DNA of 64,000 bases, from positions 4,898,001 through 4,962,000 of the forward strand of contig NZ_JAFQ01000004.1 in assembly GCF_000526215.1 (NCBI RefSeq), read 5' to 3'. Position 1 is the first letter of the stretch, and every line of letters starts with the position of its first letter. This DNA is from Nocardia sp. BMG51109 (GTDB taxonomy: Bacteria; Actinomycetota; Actinomycetes; Mycobacteriales; Mycobacteriaceae). Below the pieces are notes generated by a model. That model did no database searches and was not told where the DNA came from. It saw nothing but the letters and a program-made list of their open reading frames with translations. The position numbers and the translations under genes were made by a program. Of this stretch, positions 19,384 to 27,876 are shown piece after piece.

Positions 19384-19394
19384 ACATCTGATGT
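19384..19394. promoter_or_regulatory. FadR/GntR-type box 2 (ACATCTGATGT)
   Basis: A perfect dyad (ACATC-T-GATGT), the palindromic form of the box at 19294. It lies 77 bp upstream of the MaoC start at 19471 and probably controls the catabolic operon. Confidence 0.7.
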
Positions 19395-19470
19395 ATTCAA
19401 CGAGGACGTTGGATCGACGCCCGCCGGGGCTCCGGCGGGACCGCCGATCAGGGATGAAGGAGGCTGCGCC

Positions 19471-20010
19471 GTGACGGTGCACACCGGATGGCAGGGACGT
19501 TTCTACGAGGATTTCGAGGTCGGTGACGTATACCGGCATCCGCTGGGCCGCACGATCAGCGAGGCCGACAACACCTGGTTCACCCTGCTCACCATGAACA
19601 CCCACCCGGCCCACTTCGACGCGCACTACGCGTCGCAGACCCCGTTCGGGAAGGTGCTGGTCAACTCGGGTCTGACGATCGCCATGCTGATCGGCATGAG
19701 CGTCACCGACGTCAGCCAGCGCGCGGTGGCGAACCTGGCGCTGACCGATGTCGAGCTCACCCACCCGGTGTTCGTCGGCGACACCCTGTACGCGGAGTCG
19801 CTGTGCACGGGTAAGCGCGAATCGGCCTCGAAGCCGTATGCCGGGCTGGTCGAGGTGCACAGCCGGGCGCTGAACGCCGACGGCGACGAGTGCCTGTCGT
19901 TCGATCGGACGATCCTGCTGTACCGGCGCAGCGCGGCGGCGGATATCGATTCGTTCCCGCGGGCGAAGAACGGCCCGCTGTCGATCGAGGCGACCGGGGA
20001 ATCGAAGTGA
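19471..20010 (+). CDS. MaoC-like hydratase (itaconyl-/mesaconyl-CoA hydratase candidate)
   Basis: 179 residues from a GTG at 19471 with AAGGAGG eight bases upstream. It is a hot-dog-fold MaoC protein: FEVGDVYRHPLGRTISEADNTWFT, the hydratase region HPAHFDAHYA with the catalytic Asp/His pair, then VNSGLTIAML and LTHPVFVGDTLYAES. First gene of a four-gene operon with CoA-transferase, acyl-CoA dehydrogenase and CitE-like lyase. In P. aeruginosa the same kinds of gene form ict-ich-ccl for itaconate, and similar genes occur in mycobacteria (Rv2498c-Rv2500c). It would hydrate itaconyl- or mesaconyl-CoA to citramalyl-CoA. The exact substrate is inferred from context. Confidence 0.87.
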   Translation: MTVHTGWQGRFYEDFEVGDVYRHPLGRTISEADNTWFTLLTMNTHPAHFDAHYASQTPFGKVLVNSGLTIAMLIGMSVTDVSQRAVANLALTDVELTHPVFVGDTLYAESLCTGKRESASKPYAGLVEVHSRALNADGDECLSFDRTILLYRRSAAADIDSFPRAKNGPLSIEATGESK

Positions 20011-21263
20011 GCGGAGTCGACATGAGTGGTGCCGAAATGAGGGGCGGCACAACCCGTTTGCCGCTGGCGGACGTGCGCATCGTGGCGGTCGAACAGTACG
20101 GCGCCGGGCCCTTCGGCTCCGTGCACCTGGCCGACCTGGGCGCCGAGGTGATCAAGATCGAGGATCCGCGGATCGGCGGCGACGTGGGTCGCGGGGTGCC
20201 GCCCTACGCCGAGGACGGCGACTCGCTGTTCTTCGAGACCTTCAACCGCAACAAGCGGTCGGTGACCCTCGACCTGTCCGATCCCGCCGGCCGGGAGGCG
20301 TTCGAGGAGCTGGTGAAGGTCAGCGACGCGGTGTACTCGAATCTGCGCGGTGACGTGCCGACCAAGATGCGGATCACCTACGCCGATCTCGAGGAGATCA
20401 ATCCGCGCATCGTGTGCTGCTCGCTGTCCGGGTACGGGATGACCGGGCCGCGCAGCACCCAGCCCGGCTACGACTACATGTTGCAGGGGCTGTGCGGCTG
20501 GATGTCGGTGACCGGTGAGCCGGACGGCCCGCCCGCCAAGTCCGGGCTGTCCATGGTCGACTACTCCGGCGGCCTGGTGGCGGCGATCTCGCTGCTGTCC
20601 GGGGTGCACGCCGCCCGCCGCGACGGCGTCGGAATGGATTGTGACGTCAGCCTTTTCGACACCGCCCTGAACATGCTCACCTACCTGGCGACCTGGCATC
20701 TGAACGAGGGCTTCGAACCGGCGCGCACGCACAACTCGGCGCATCCGAGCCTGGTGCCGTTCCAGAACTTCCCGACCGCGGACTCCTGGATCGTCATCGG
20801 CTGCGCCAAGCAGAAGTTCTGGGAGCGCCTCGTCGAGGCGATGGACAGCCCGGCCTGGGCGGCCGAGGAACGGTTCGGCACACCCGCGCTGCGCTACGAG
20901 AACTCGGCCGAATGCATCGAGCGCATGGAGGCCGAACTGGCCCGGCGCACGACCGCGGAATGGCTTGCGCTGCTGGAGGAACGCGGCGTGCCGTGCGCGC
21001 CGGTCAACACGGTGGCGCAGGCGCTGGACGAGGAGCACACCGCGGCCCGCGGCATGGTCGTCGCCACCGAGCACCCGCGGTTCGGCGCCGTGCGGCAGGT
21101 GGTGTCGCCCGTGCGCGCCGGCCGGTTCCGCGACGACCACCGCCGGGCCCCGCGCATGGGCGAGGACAACCGCTCGGTGCTGTGCGAGATCGCCGGCCTG
21201 TCACCCGAGCGGTTCGACGAGCTCGCCGGCCGCGGCGCCTTCGGTGCCGCCGCCCCGGAATGA
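20007..21263 (+). CDS. Family III CoA-transferase (itaconate/mesaconate CoA-transferase candidate)
   Basis: 418 residues from a GTG at 20007 that overlaps the MaoC stop (GTGA); an ATG five codons on is an alternative. A full-length CaiB/BaiF protein: VEQYGAGPFGSVHLADLGAEVIKIE, NRNKRSVTLDL, SLSGYGMTGP, the catalytic Asp in SMVDYSGGLVAA, and CDVSLFDTALNML. It would move CoA from succinyl-CoA to the incoming acid to start the pathway. Operon position between hydratase and acyl-CoA dehydrogenase supports this. Confidence 0.9.
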   Translation: MSGVDMSGAEMRGGTTRLPLADVRIVAVEQYGAGPFGSVHLADLGAEVIKIEDPRIGGDVGRGVPPYAEDGDSLFFETFNRNKRSVTLDLSDPAGREAFEELVKVSDAVYSNLRGDVPTKMRITYADLEEINPRIVCCSLSGYGMTGPRSTQPGYDYMLQGLCGWMSVTGEPDGPPAKSGLSMVDYSGGLVAAISLLSGVHAARRDGVGMDCDVSLFDTALNMLTYLATWHLNEGFEPARTHNSAHPSLVPFQNFPTADSWIVIGCAKQKFWERLVEAMDSPAWAAEERFGTPALRYENSAECIERMEAELARRTTAEWLALLEERGVPCAPVNTVAQALDEEHTAARGMVVATEHPRFGAVRQVVSPVRAGRFRDDHRRAPRMGEDNRSVLCEIAGLSPERFDELAGRGAFGAAAPE

Positions 21264-21286
21264 CAGCCTCGAAAGGACACTGACAC

Positions 21287-22453
21287 ATGGATTTCCAACT
21301 GAACGAGGATCAGCGCGAATTCCGTTCCGCCCTGCGCCGATTGGTGGACTCCGCGATCGTGCCGGTGGCGCGGGACTGGGAGCAGTCCGGCCGCTATCCG
21401 ACCGAGATCGTCGAGCAGATGAAGCAGATGGGCCTGTTCGGCCTGACGATCCCGGAGGAGTACGGCGGGTCCGGCGCCGACTTCGTCTCGTTCACGCTGA
21501 TGTTCGAGGAGATCGCGCGGGGCTGGATGGGCGTGGCCGGCATCCTGGGCAGCCACTCGCTGGCGTGCTGGATGCTCTCGCGGCACGGCACCGACGAGCA
21601 GAAGTCCCGGTACCTGCCGGAGCTGGCGACCGGGGCGCGCCGCACCGGCATCGCGCTGACCGAACCCGACGCGGGCACGGACCTGCAGGGCATCCGCACG
21701 GTCGCCACCCGCGACGGCGACGACTACATCATCAACGGCAGCAAGATGTGGATCACCAACGCGCGCTACGCCGATCCGCTGCCGGTGCTGGTGAAGACCG
21801 ATCCGTCGGCCTCGCCGGCACACAAGGGCATGAGCGTGCTGCTGGTGGACGCCGACGCCCCGGGCTTCGAGGTGACCAGGGACATCCCGAAGCTCGGTTA
21901 CAAGGGCACCGAATCGTGCGAGGTGGTGTTCACCGGCGTCCGGGTTCCTTCGCGAAACCTGTTGGGCGGCACCGAGGGCCGCGGCATGCAGCAGGTGCTG
22001 TCGGCGCTGGAGATCGGCCGGCTGAACATCGCCGGGCGCAGCCTGGGCATCGCGCAGCGCGCCTACGACGAGTCGCTCGACTATGCCAACGGGCGGCAGG
22101 CATTCGGTCAGCCGATCGCCGGCTTCCAGGCGATCCAGATGAAGCTGGCGGATATGGCGACCCAGTTGCAGGCGGCCCGGCTGCTCACCTACTGGGCGGC
22201 GACCCACGTGGACCGCGGCGAGCGCTCGGATCTGCAGACCGGCATGGCCAAGCTGTTCGCCTCCGAGGTCGCGTTGCAGGCGGCCCAGAACGCCATGCGC
22301 ATCCACGGCGGCTACGGCTTCTCGACCGAATTCGAAGTCGAACGGCTGTACCGGGATTCGATCCTGATGACGATCGGCGAGGGCACCAGCGACATCATGC
22401 GCACCGTCATCGCCCGCTCGCTGAGCGCGGGCAAGGGAAAGGTCGGCTGGTGA
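21287..22453 (+). CDS. Acyl-CoA dehydrogenase
   Basis: 388 residues with all FAD-dependent acyl-CoA dehydrogenase blocks: TGIALTEPDAGTDLQGIRT, MWITNARYAD, GVRVPSRNLLGG, QAFGQPIAGFQ, HGGYGFSTEFEVERLYRD and IGEGTSDIMR, where the Glu fits the catalytic base. In an itaconate-type cluster it could oxidise methylsuccinyl-CoA to mesaconyl-CoA, widening the substrate range (compare PA0879 and FadE19). It starts 23 bp after the CoA-transferase with AAAGGA just upstream, and its stop overlaps the next gene. Confidence 0.93.
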   Translation: MDFQLNEDQREFRSALRRLVDSAIVPVARDWEQSGRYPTEIVEQMKQMGLFGLTIPEEYGGSGADFVSFTLMFEEIARGWMGVAGILGSHSLACWMLSRHGTDEQKSRYLPELATGARRTGIALTEPDAGTDLQGIRTVATRDGDDYIINGSKMWITNARYADPLPVLVKTDPSASPAHKGMSVLLVDADAPGFEVTRDIPKLGYKGTESCEVVFTGVRVPSRNLLGGTEGRGMQQVLSALEIGRLNIAGRSLGIAQRAYDESLDYANGRQAFGQPIAGFQAIQMKLADMATQLQAARLLTYWAATHVDRGERSDLQTGMAKLFASEVALQAAQNAMRIHGGYGFSTEFEVERLYRDSILMTIGEGTSDIMRTVIARSLSAGKGKVGW

Positions 22454-23271
22454 CCGCGCCGCCGCGCAGCTGGCTGTTCTGCCCGGCCGACCGGCTGGAC
22501 CGGCTGGCCGGGGCGGCCGCCCGCGCCGATGTCGTGATCGCGGACCTCGAGGATGCCGTCGCACCCGCCGAGAAGCCGGGTGCGCGAGACGGTTTGGTGG
22601 GCTGGCTGCGCGAGAATCCGGCGACCGCCGCCGCGGTGTGGGTGCGCATCAACAGCCATTCCGACTATCTCGCGGGCGATCTGGACGCGCTGCTCGGTGA
22701 GGTACCGTTCGCCGGCATCGTGATACCGAAAGCCGAAGCGGCCCAGGTGCGTTCGCTCGCGGAACGGACCGACCGCCCCCTGCTTCCGCTGCTGGAGACC
22801 GCGGCGGGCCTGTGGCAGGCGGCCGAGATCGCGGCGTGTGCCACGGTACGCACGCTCGGCATCGGCGAATACGACCTGTCCGTCGAACTCGGCACGGCCG
22901 CACCGGATGTCGATGCCGGACCGCTGGCCTGGGCGCGCTCGCGGGTGGTCGCGGCGGCGTCGGCGGCGGGCATCGCCCCGCCGCCCGCCCCGGTCTCGGC
23001 CGTCCTCGACGACGACGCGGGTTTCCGCGCGGATACGGCCACGCTGCAGCGCTGGGGCTTCTTCGGCCGGATGTGCATCCACCCGGCCCAGGCCGCGGCG
23101 GTGCACGAGGTTCTCACCCCGGCTCCCGCCGAGGTCGACCGCGCCCGCGAGATCGTCGCGAGCGCCGAACAGGCCGACCGCGAGGGCTCCGGCGTCCTCG
23201 TGCTCGACGGCAAGCTTGTCGACCTCGCCGTCGTCCGCCGAGCCCGCCGCACCCTCGCCCTCTCCGAGTAG
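22450..23271 (+). CDS. CitE-like lyase ((S)-citramalyl-CoA lyase candidate)
   Basis: 273 residues from a GTG at 22450 overlapping the dehydrogenase stop (GTGA). HpcH/HpaI aldolase fold: RSWLFCPADR, VVIADLEDAVAP (metal Asp/Glu), VWVRINS, IVIPKAE, LLPLLETAAGL, and the late FFGRMCIHPAQ. Actinobacterial stand-alone CitE proteins cleave citramalyl-CoA to acetyl-CoA and pyruvate, which fits as the last step here. Confidence 0.9.
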   Translation: MTAPPRSWLFCPADRLDRLAGAAARADVVIADLEDAVAPAEKPGARDGLVGWLRENPATAAAVWVRINSHSDYLAGDLDALLGEVPFAGIVIPKAEAAQVRSLAERTDRPLLPLLETAAGLWQAAEIAACATVRTLGIGEYDLSVELGTAAPDVDAGPLAWARSRVVAAASAAGIAPPPAPVSAVLDDDAGFRADTATLQRWGFFGRMCIHPAQAAAVHEVLTPAPAEVDRAREIVASAEQADREGSGVLVLDGKLVDLAVVRRARRTLALSE

Positions 23272-23527
23272 CCGCGCCGGCTGAATCCTCGCCGTGAACT
23301 TGCCCACAGGTCCGGATGCGGGCGGGTGGTGAGATTCGGGAGCCATAACCTCCGCTCTAGCGGGCGCTTCGGTGTCCGGTTTCCGTCCGTCGACCGTGGC
23401 CCGGGGGAGCGCCGCGGGTGCATCGCGTCGCGGTCGTCGGCGGGCAGGGGCGCCGGTCGCGGCACTAGGCTGGCGCTCCGCCAGCGGCTCGAGACGACGG
23501 GCCCGATTCCGGAAAGCGAGTTCTCCT

Positions 23528-24553
23528 GTGGGCGAGAAGAACAGGCAGTGGGTATTGGCGCGCCGGCCCGACGGGCATCGCTACGCGGATGCGGTCGAGT
23601 TGGTGGACGGCGAGACCCCGGACCTGGCCGACGGTGAGGTTCTCGTCCGCAACATCTACTTCTCCCTGGATGCCGGAACCCGGATGTGGATGGGCCCGCG
23701 GGAGGACTCGTATTCACCGGCGACACCGCTGGGTTCACCGGTCGTGAGCACCGTGCTGGGGTCGGTGGTGGCATCGCGGCATCCCGATTTCCGGAGCGGG
23801 GATCTGGTCCGCGCGTACGGCCAGTGGTCGGATTTCTCGGTGGTGCGGCCGGACGAGGTGTATGCCGAGCGGGTCACCCGGCGACTGGCCGACCCGCGTC
23901 AGCATCTCGGCGTCTTCGGCGCGAACGGCTGGACCGCCTACCTGGGCGTGCTGGAGTACGGCGCGGCGCAGCCGGGGGAGACCTTCGTCGTCTCGGCGGC
24001 CTCCGGGGTCACGGGTGCGCTCGCGGGGCAGATCGCGAAGCTGCACGGCTGCCGCGTCGTCGGCATCACCGGCTCCGCGGCGAAATCCGCCTGGCTCACG
24101 GGCGAACTCGGATTCGACGCGGCCATCGACCGTGGCGCCGGTGACCTGGAGCGGGCCCTCCGGGAGACCTGCCCCGGCGGCGTGGACGTCTATTTCGACA
24201 ACGTGGGCGGCCCGGTGCTGGACTCCGTACTGGGAAATATGGCGCTGTTCGGCCGAATCGCCCTGTGCGGCTTACTCGTTCACTACGACCACGACGAGGC
24301 GCTACCCGGCCCCGCCAGGTTCGACCAGATCCTGATGAAGCGGCTCACGGTGCGGGGGTTCTTCTCCCCCGACTTCTACCACCGCGGCCCGGACCTGAAC
24401 CGCAGCATGCGCCCCTGGTACGACGAGGGCAAGCTGCGCATGGCCTTCGATGTGACGCCGGGCATCGAGAACACGCTCGACGCGTACGCGAAGCTGTTCA
24501 CCGGCGACAAGATCGGCAAATCGCTGGTGCAGGTGAGCGATCCGGACGACTGA
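23528..24553 (+). CDS. NADP-dependent oxidoreductase (MDR, LTB4 dehydrogenase/CurA type)
   Basis: 341 residues from a GTG at 23528 (GEKNRQWVLARRPDG). It has the zinc-free medium-chain reductase pattern: RNIYFSLDAGTRMWM, AYLGVLEYGAAQPGETFVVSAASG, VGITGSAAK, VDVYFDNVGGPVLD, and the C-terminal FTGDKIGKSLVQV. Enzymes of this kind reduce alpha,beta-unsaturated ketones with NADPH. The 256-bp upstream gap suggests its own promoter; no link with the CitE operon is needed. Confidence 0.9.
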   Translation: MGEKNRQWVLARRPDGHRYADAVELVDGETPDLADGEVLVRNIYFSLDAGTRMWMGPREDSYSPATPLGSPVVSTVLGSVVASRHPDFRSGDLVRAYGQWSDFSVVRPDEVYAERVTRRLADPRQHLGVFGANGWTAYLGVLEYGAAQPGETFVVSAASGVTGALAGQIAKLHGCRVVGITGSAAKSAWLTGELGFDAAIDRGAGDLERALRETCPGGVDVYFDNVGGPVLDSVLGNMALFGRIALCGLLVHYDHDEALPGPARFDQILMKRLTVRGFFSPDFYHRGPDLNRSMRPWYDEGKLRMAFDVTPGIENTLDAYAKLFTGDKIGKSLVQVSDPDD

Positions 24554-24567
24554 TCCGGTGCACGTCG

Positions 24568-24614
24568 GCGCCCGGTGACCGAGTTCGCGGTCAGCGCCCG
24601 GTGATCGAGTTCGC
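24568..24614. repeat. Echo of the hydrolase 3' end, offset 26 bp
   Basis: GCGCCCGGTGA-C/T-CGAGTTCGC occurs at 24568-24588 and 24594-24614. The second copy is the hydrolase C-terminus and stop (ANSITGR-stop on the minus strand); the first, outside the gene, would read ANSVTGR. It lies in the short convergent gap with the MDR gene. Confidence 0.8.
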
Positions 24615-25616
24615 CCAATCGACAACGGCGGCTTGGTAATCGACCGTGTTGCGGGCGAGGTTCACCGAATGCCCGCTGCCGGGCAGCACGAAGGTGCGCA
24701 GCCGGGCCTCCGGCGCGAAGTACGGCGCCTCCGCGGCATGCAACGTCTCGGAACTCGCGCACACCGCGTAACCGATGCCGCAGGACAGCCGGTCCTTGCT
24801 GCCGGTGGCGATCATCACCGGGGCGTCGATGAAGGACGACATGCCCGGCAGCATGGAGAGCATCCCGTCGGGATATTCGCTGAGCGAGAAGACCTCCTTC
24901 GTCTTCTCGTCCAGGTCGACCACCGCCGGGTCGGCGTCGGCGGGGTCGAAGAAATCGTGCATCCGAGAGCCGGGCCGGGTGGTCAGATAGTTCGGATCGT
25001 ATCCGCGGCCGGCGAATCGCGGATCGTTGACGGCCGGGTAGTAGCTGGAGATCACGCCGAGGATCTCGCCGTAGCTGGGGGCGTGCGAGTACCCCGTCAG
25101 CAGCACGCCGTCGACATCGCGGTGGGCGGCGGCCTCCATGACGGAGGTGCCCGACGTCAACGAGTGGCCGACGGTGATGACCTTGCCGAACGGCTGTGCG
25201 CCCGCGATCCCGCGCCGGGCCGACCGGACGATCTGGTGCAGAGCCTCCGCCGTGGTGTTCGCGGTCAGCGACAGGGCGGGCGGCTTGCTGCTGGCACCGT
25301 TCCCGAGCCGGTCGACCACCAGCGTCGCGTAGCCGGCCTCGTTCATCGCCTGCCGGAAGTTGTAGGTCTCCGGTTCGTACGGGAAGTCCCAGTACTGGCC
25401 GTTGTAGTTGGAGCCCGACATCAGCACCATCACGGTGTCGGTCGGCTGTCCCGGCGGCAGGCACAGCGTCGCCGCCAGCTGTCCCTGCGGCACCGCGAAG
25501 GGAAAGGACCGGCAATCCCGGTCGGACGGCGGATCGGCCTGGGCCGCGGCGGGCACGAAACAGGCGAACGCCACTGTCGCCAGGGCGGCGGAAATTGCTC
25601 GTACCGAGGCTCGCAC
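24591..25616 (-). CDS. Secreted alpha/beta hydrolase
   Basis: 341 residues from a GTG at 25616 preceded by AAGGGAG; an ATG at 25667 in the same frame is an alternative. A signal peptide is clear (RAISAALATVAFACFVPAAAQA-D, cleaved near residue 25). The catalytic triad of a lipase/esterase-like fold is visible: nucleophile Ser in VGHSLTSG, Asp in ATGSKDRLSCG and His in GSGHSVNL. Cys pairs suggest disulphides outside the cell. The 3' end is echoed just downstream (24568-24588). Confidence 0.82.
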   Translation of the reverse strand: MRASVRAISAALATVAFACFVPAAAQADPPSDRDCRSFPFAVPQGQLAATLCLPPGQPTDTVMVLMSGSNYNGQYWDFPYEPETYNFRQAMNEAGYATLVVDRLGNGASSKPPALSLTANTTAEALHQIVRSARRGIAGAQPFGKVITVGHSLTSGTSVMEAAAHRDVDGVLLTGYSHAPSYGEILGVISSYYPAVNDPRFAGRGYDPNYLTTRPGSRMHDFFDPADADPAVVDLDEKTKEVFSLSEYPDGMLSMLPGMSSFIDAPVMIATGSKDRLSCGIGYAVCASSETLHAAEAPYFAPEARLRTFVLPGSGHSVNLARNTVDYQAAVVDWANSITGR

Positions 25617-25865
25617 GCGAAGCGCTCCCTTGTGCCGAGATGTGGGGGACTGCCAGTCGAGATCCATATCCCATGGTGAAGCAGGGGGTCGGTGAAGCAG
25701 GCTATAGCGGATTCGGTTGCGTCGCAACCCGTTACCAGGAGGGCTGTGGCAACCTTTCGGCGTCGACCGATCGGTTCGGTATTCGTACGCGCTGGCGTGC
25801 GACTCGCCGACGATATTGTCCGCATTGGGCGAATCCGGAGAAACCTGGCGGCTAACATACGGGGC

Positions 25866-26903
25866 ATGTTCGAGCGGGCCGTCCATTTCGTAGGTAGTTT
25901 TCCGGCTGCGAGCACGTCGGACGCCATGCGAACCATGCTGGACGGTGCGGGATCCCGGCTGCGGACCCTGCCCATCGGAGAGACTCGCCGGTACGAATTC
26001 TACGTCGAGCCCATCTTCGCGGATCTGGTGTCGCAGGGGGTGCTGGAGGTGAAGCCGCCCGGGCGCCGGGCCAATCCGGACCGGATCTACCACCGCGTTC
26101 CCCGTGGCTCCGAATTGCGCGGTGACGCAATGGATCTCGGCTATCTCCGGGAAGCCGAGGAGGCGCTGCCGATCTTCGGGGAATTGCGCGCCGCGTCCGG
26201 CCGGACCGATCTCGCCCTCCAGATCGGCATGCCGTCGGCCGTGACGATGGCCTTCACCGGCATGGGAGTATCCGGTATACCCACCTATCGCAAGGCATTC
26301 GCGGACGCCACCGTGCGTGCCATCGCCGACGTGCGCCGATCGGCCGGCAGCGACGTGGTCATCCAGCTGGAGGCACCCGCGGAGCTGGTGTTCATGGCGA
26401 AGGGGCAGGCGGTGCACCGGCAGCTGGATGCGGCGATGGGCTTCGGCAGGGGAATAGCCGCGCTGGCCGCGGCGGCGCCGGGGGGCACGCGATTCGGGGT
26501 GCACCTGTGCCTGGGCAGCAGGCGCAACCGGGCGCGCGCCACCCTGCGCACCGCCCGGCCGCTCGTGGATCTCGCCAATTCGGTTGTCCGGCACTGGCCG
26601 TCGGGGCGGCCGCTGGAGTTCGTGCACGGCCCGCTCGCCGCGAGACATCTGCCGGAGTCCGCGCAGGCCGAATTCTTCGCCCCGCTGGCCGATCTGGCCC
26701 TCGGCCCGGGTACCGCGTTCTACGCGGGATTCGTGGACGACGTGCCGAGCGAGGCGGAGCAGGTGGAGACCCTGCACCGCATCGAGCGCGGGCTGGGCCG
26801 CCCGGTGGACGGCGTCGCGAGCCCGTGCGGCCTGGGCCGCCGCACCCGGGAGGTGGCCGAGGCGCTCGTCGGGCGGGCCGCCGCGCTGGCCGCGGCCGAA
26901 TAG
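25866..26903 (+). CDS. MetE C-terminal-domain-like protein, function unknown
   Basis: 345 residues from the ATG at 25866 (MFERAVHFVGSFPA). The layout is a TIM barrel related to the cobalamin-independent methionine synthase/uroporphyrinogen decarboxylase superfamily: VIQLEAPAELVF, FGVHLCLGSRRNRA, LEFVHGPLAARH, TAFYAGFVDD and the late VASPCGLGRR. The final Cys and the GVHLC Cys are where MetE-like zinc sites fall. It lacks the N-terminal folate domain. I cannot assign a substrate. It is followed by a 24-bp tandem repeat that copies its own stop. Confidence 0.65.
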   Translation: MFERAVHFVGSFPAASTSDAMRTMLDGAGSRLRTLPIGETRRYEFYVEPIFADLVSQGVLEVKPPGRRANPDRIYHRVPRGSELRGDAMDLGYLREAEEALPIFGELRAASGRTDLALQIGMPSAVTMAFTGMGVSGIPTYRKAFADATVRAIADVRRSAGSDVVIQLEAPAELVFMAKGQAVHRQLDAAMGFGRGIAALAAAAPGGTRFGVHLCLGSRRNRARATLRTARPLVDLANSVVRHWPSGRPLEFVHGPLAARHLPESAQAEFFAPLADLALGPGTAFYAGFVDDVPSEAEQVETLHRIERGLGRPVDGVASPCGLGRRTREVAEALVGRAAALAAAE

Positions 26904-26963
26904 TCGGTGTCGACAGTGGCCGAATAGTCGGTGCCGACAGTGGTCGGATGGCCGGTGGTCCGG
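26892..26963. repeat. 24-bp tandem repeat duplicating a gene's stop codon
   Basis: Three units start at 26892, 26916 and 26940: GCGGCCGAATAGTCGGTGTC..., GTGGCCGAATAGTCGGTGCC... and a diverged GTGGTCGGATGGCCGG.... The first contains the real TAG of the MetE-like gene and the second repeats it outside the gene. Confidence 0.85.
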
Positions 26964-27003
26964 TAGGCGGTGCCCGTGGGGCCGGGCGAATCGAGCCGCG
27001 CGG

Positions 27004-27798
27004 TCAGCCGGGCTTGCGGCAGATGCCGCCGAGCAGTTCCAGCCTGGTCGTCGGCAGGTCGTCGCCGATCCATTTCTGAATGGGCACGATGCCGGGATCG
27101 AGGATCTCGAAGCCGCCGAGGAGCGCCTCGACCTGGGCCGCGGACCGATAGACGACCTGGGACGGACTGCCGTGGGCCGCGGTCGTGGTCCGGTCGATGA
27201 ATTCGTCGGCGGTCTCGGTGGATCCGTGGGTGAAGGCCAGATAGCTGCCCGGTGCCATCGCCTCCCGGTACACCGCGAGGAGGTCGGCGGGTTTCTCGTC
27301 GTCCATGATGTAGTGGAGAACGCCGACGACCAGCATCGCGATCGGCTGATCGAGGTCTATCTTCGCCTCGGTCCGCAGGCGGTGCAGGAGGTTGCGCGGG
27401 TCGCGGAAATCGCCCAGAATCGCCGTCACATCGGGCTCGCCGTCCAGCATCGCGTTGGCGTGCGCGAACACGATGGGATCGAAATCGACGGAGGCCACCC
27501 GCACCGCGGAATCGACCTTCTGCGCCACCTCGTGCACGTTCGGCGACGTCGGAAGTCCGGCACCCATATCGACGAACTGCCGCACCCCCTCCTCGGCGGC
27601 CAGTTGTGTAGCGCCGGTGAGGAATTTGCGGCTGAACCAGGCCAGTGTGCGGGTATCGGGCGCGATCTCCAGCATGCGCTGGGCCAGGGCTCGATCGGCC
27701 TCGTAATTGTCCTTGCCGCCGAGTAGATAATCGAACACCCGGGCGGAGCTCGGCTGAGACGGATTGACGCCCTTCGGCGCTGACCTCTCTTCCGACAC
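27004..27798 (-). CDS. SAM-dependent methyltransferase (DUF574/Methyltransf_19 type)
   Basis: 264 residues. The family pattern is complete: PSSARVFDYLLGGKDNYEADR, RTLAWFSRKFLTGA, VRQFVDMGAGLPTSPNVHEVAQ (SAM site), VDFDPIVFAHANAML, VGVLHYIMDD, and SYLAFTHGS. These are very common in actinomycetes with many copies per genome; their substrates are mostly unknown. The ATG is at 27798. No operon partner. Confidence 0.9.
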   Translation of the reverse strand: MSEERSAPKGVNPSQPSSARVFDYLLGGKDNYEADRALAQRMLEIAPDTRTLAWFSRKFLTGATQLAAEEGVRQFVDMGAGLPTSPNVHEVAQKVDSAVRVASVDFDPIVFAHANAMLDGEPDVTAILGDFRDPRNLLHRLRTEAKIDLDQPIAMLVVGVLHYIMDDEKPADLLAVYREAMAPGSYLAFTHGSTETADEFIDRTTTAAHGSPSQVVYRSAAQVEALLGGFEILDPGIVPIQKWIGDDLPTTRLELLGGICRKPG

Positions 27799-27876
27799 CG
27801 CACCTCCCTCAGACCTCGGATTCCCTCCGAAAATCCTAGCAACCGAACACTACGGCACACGCGTTTCCGCGTGGAA

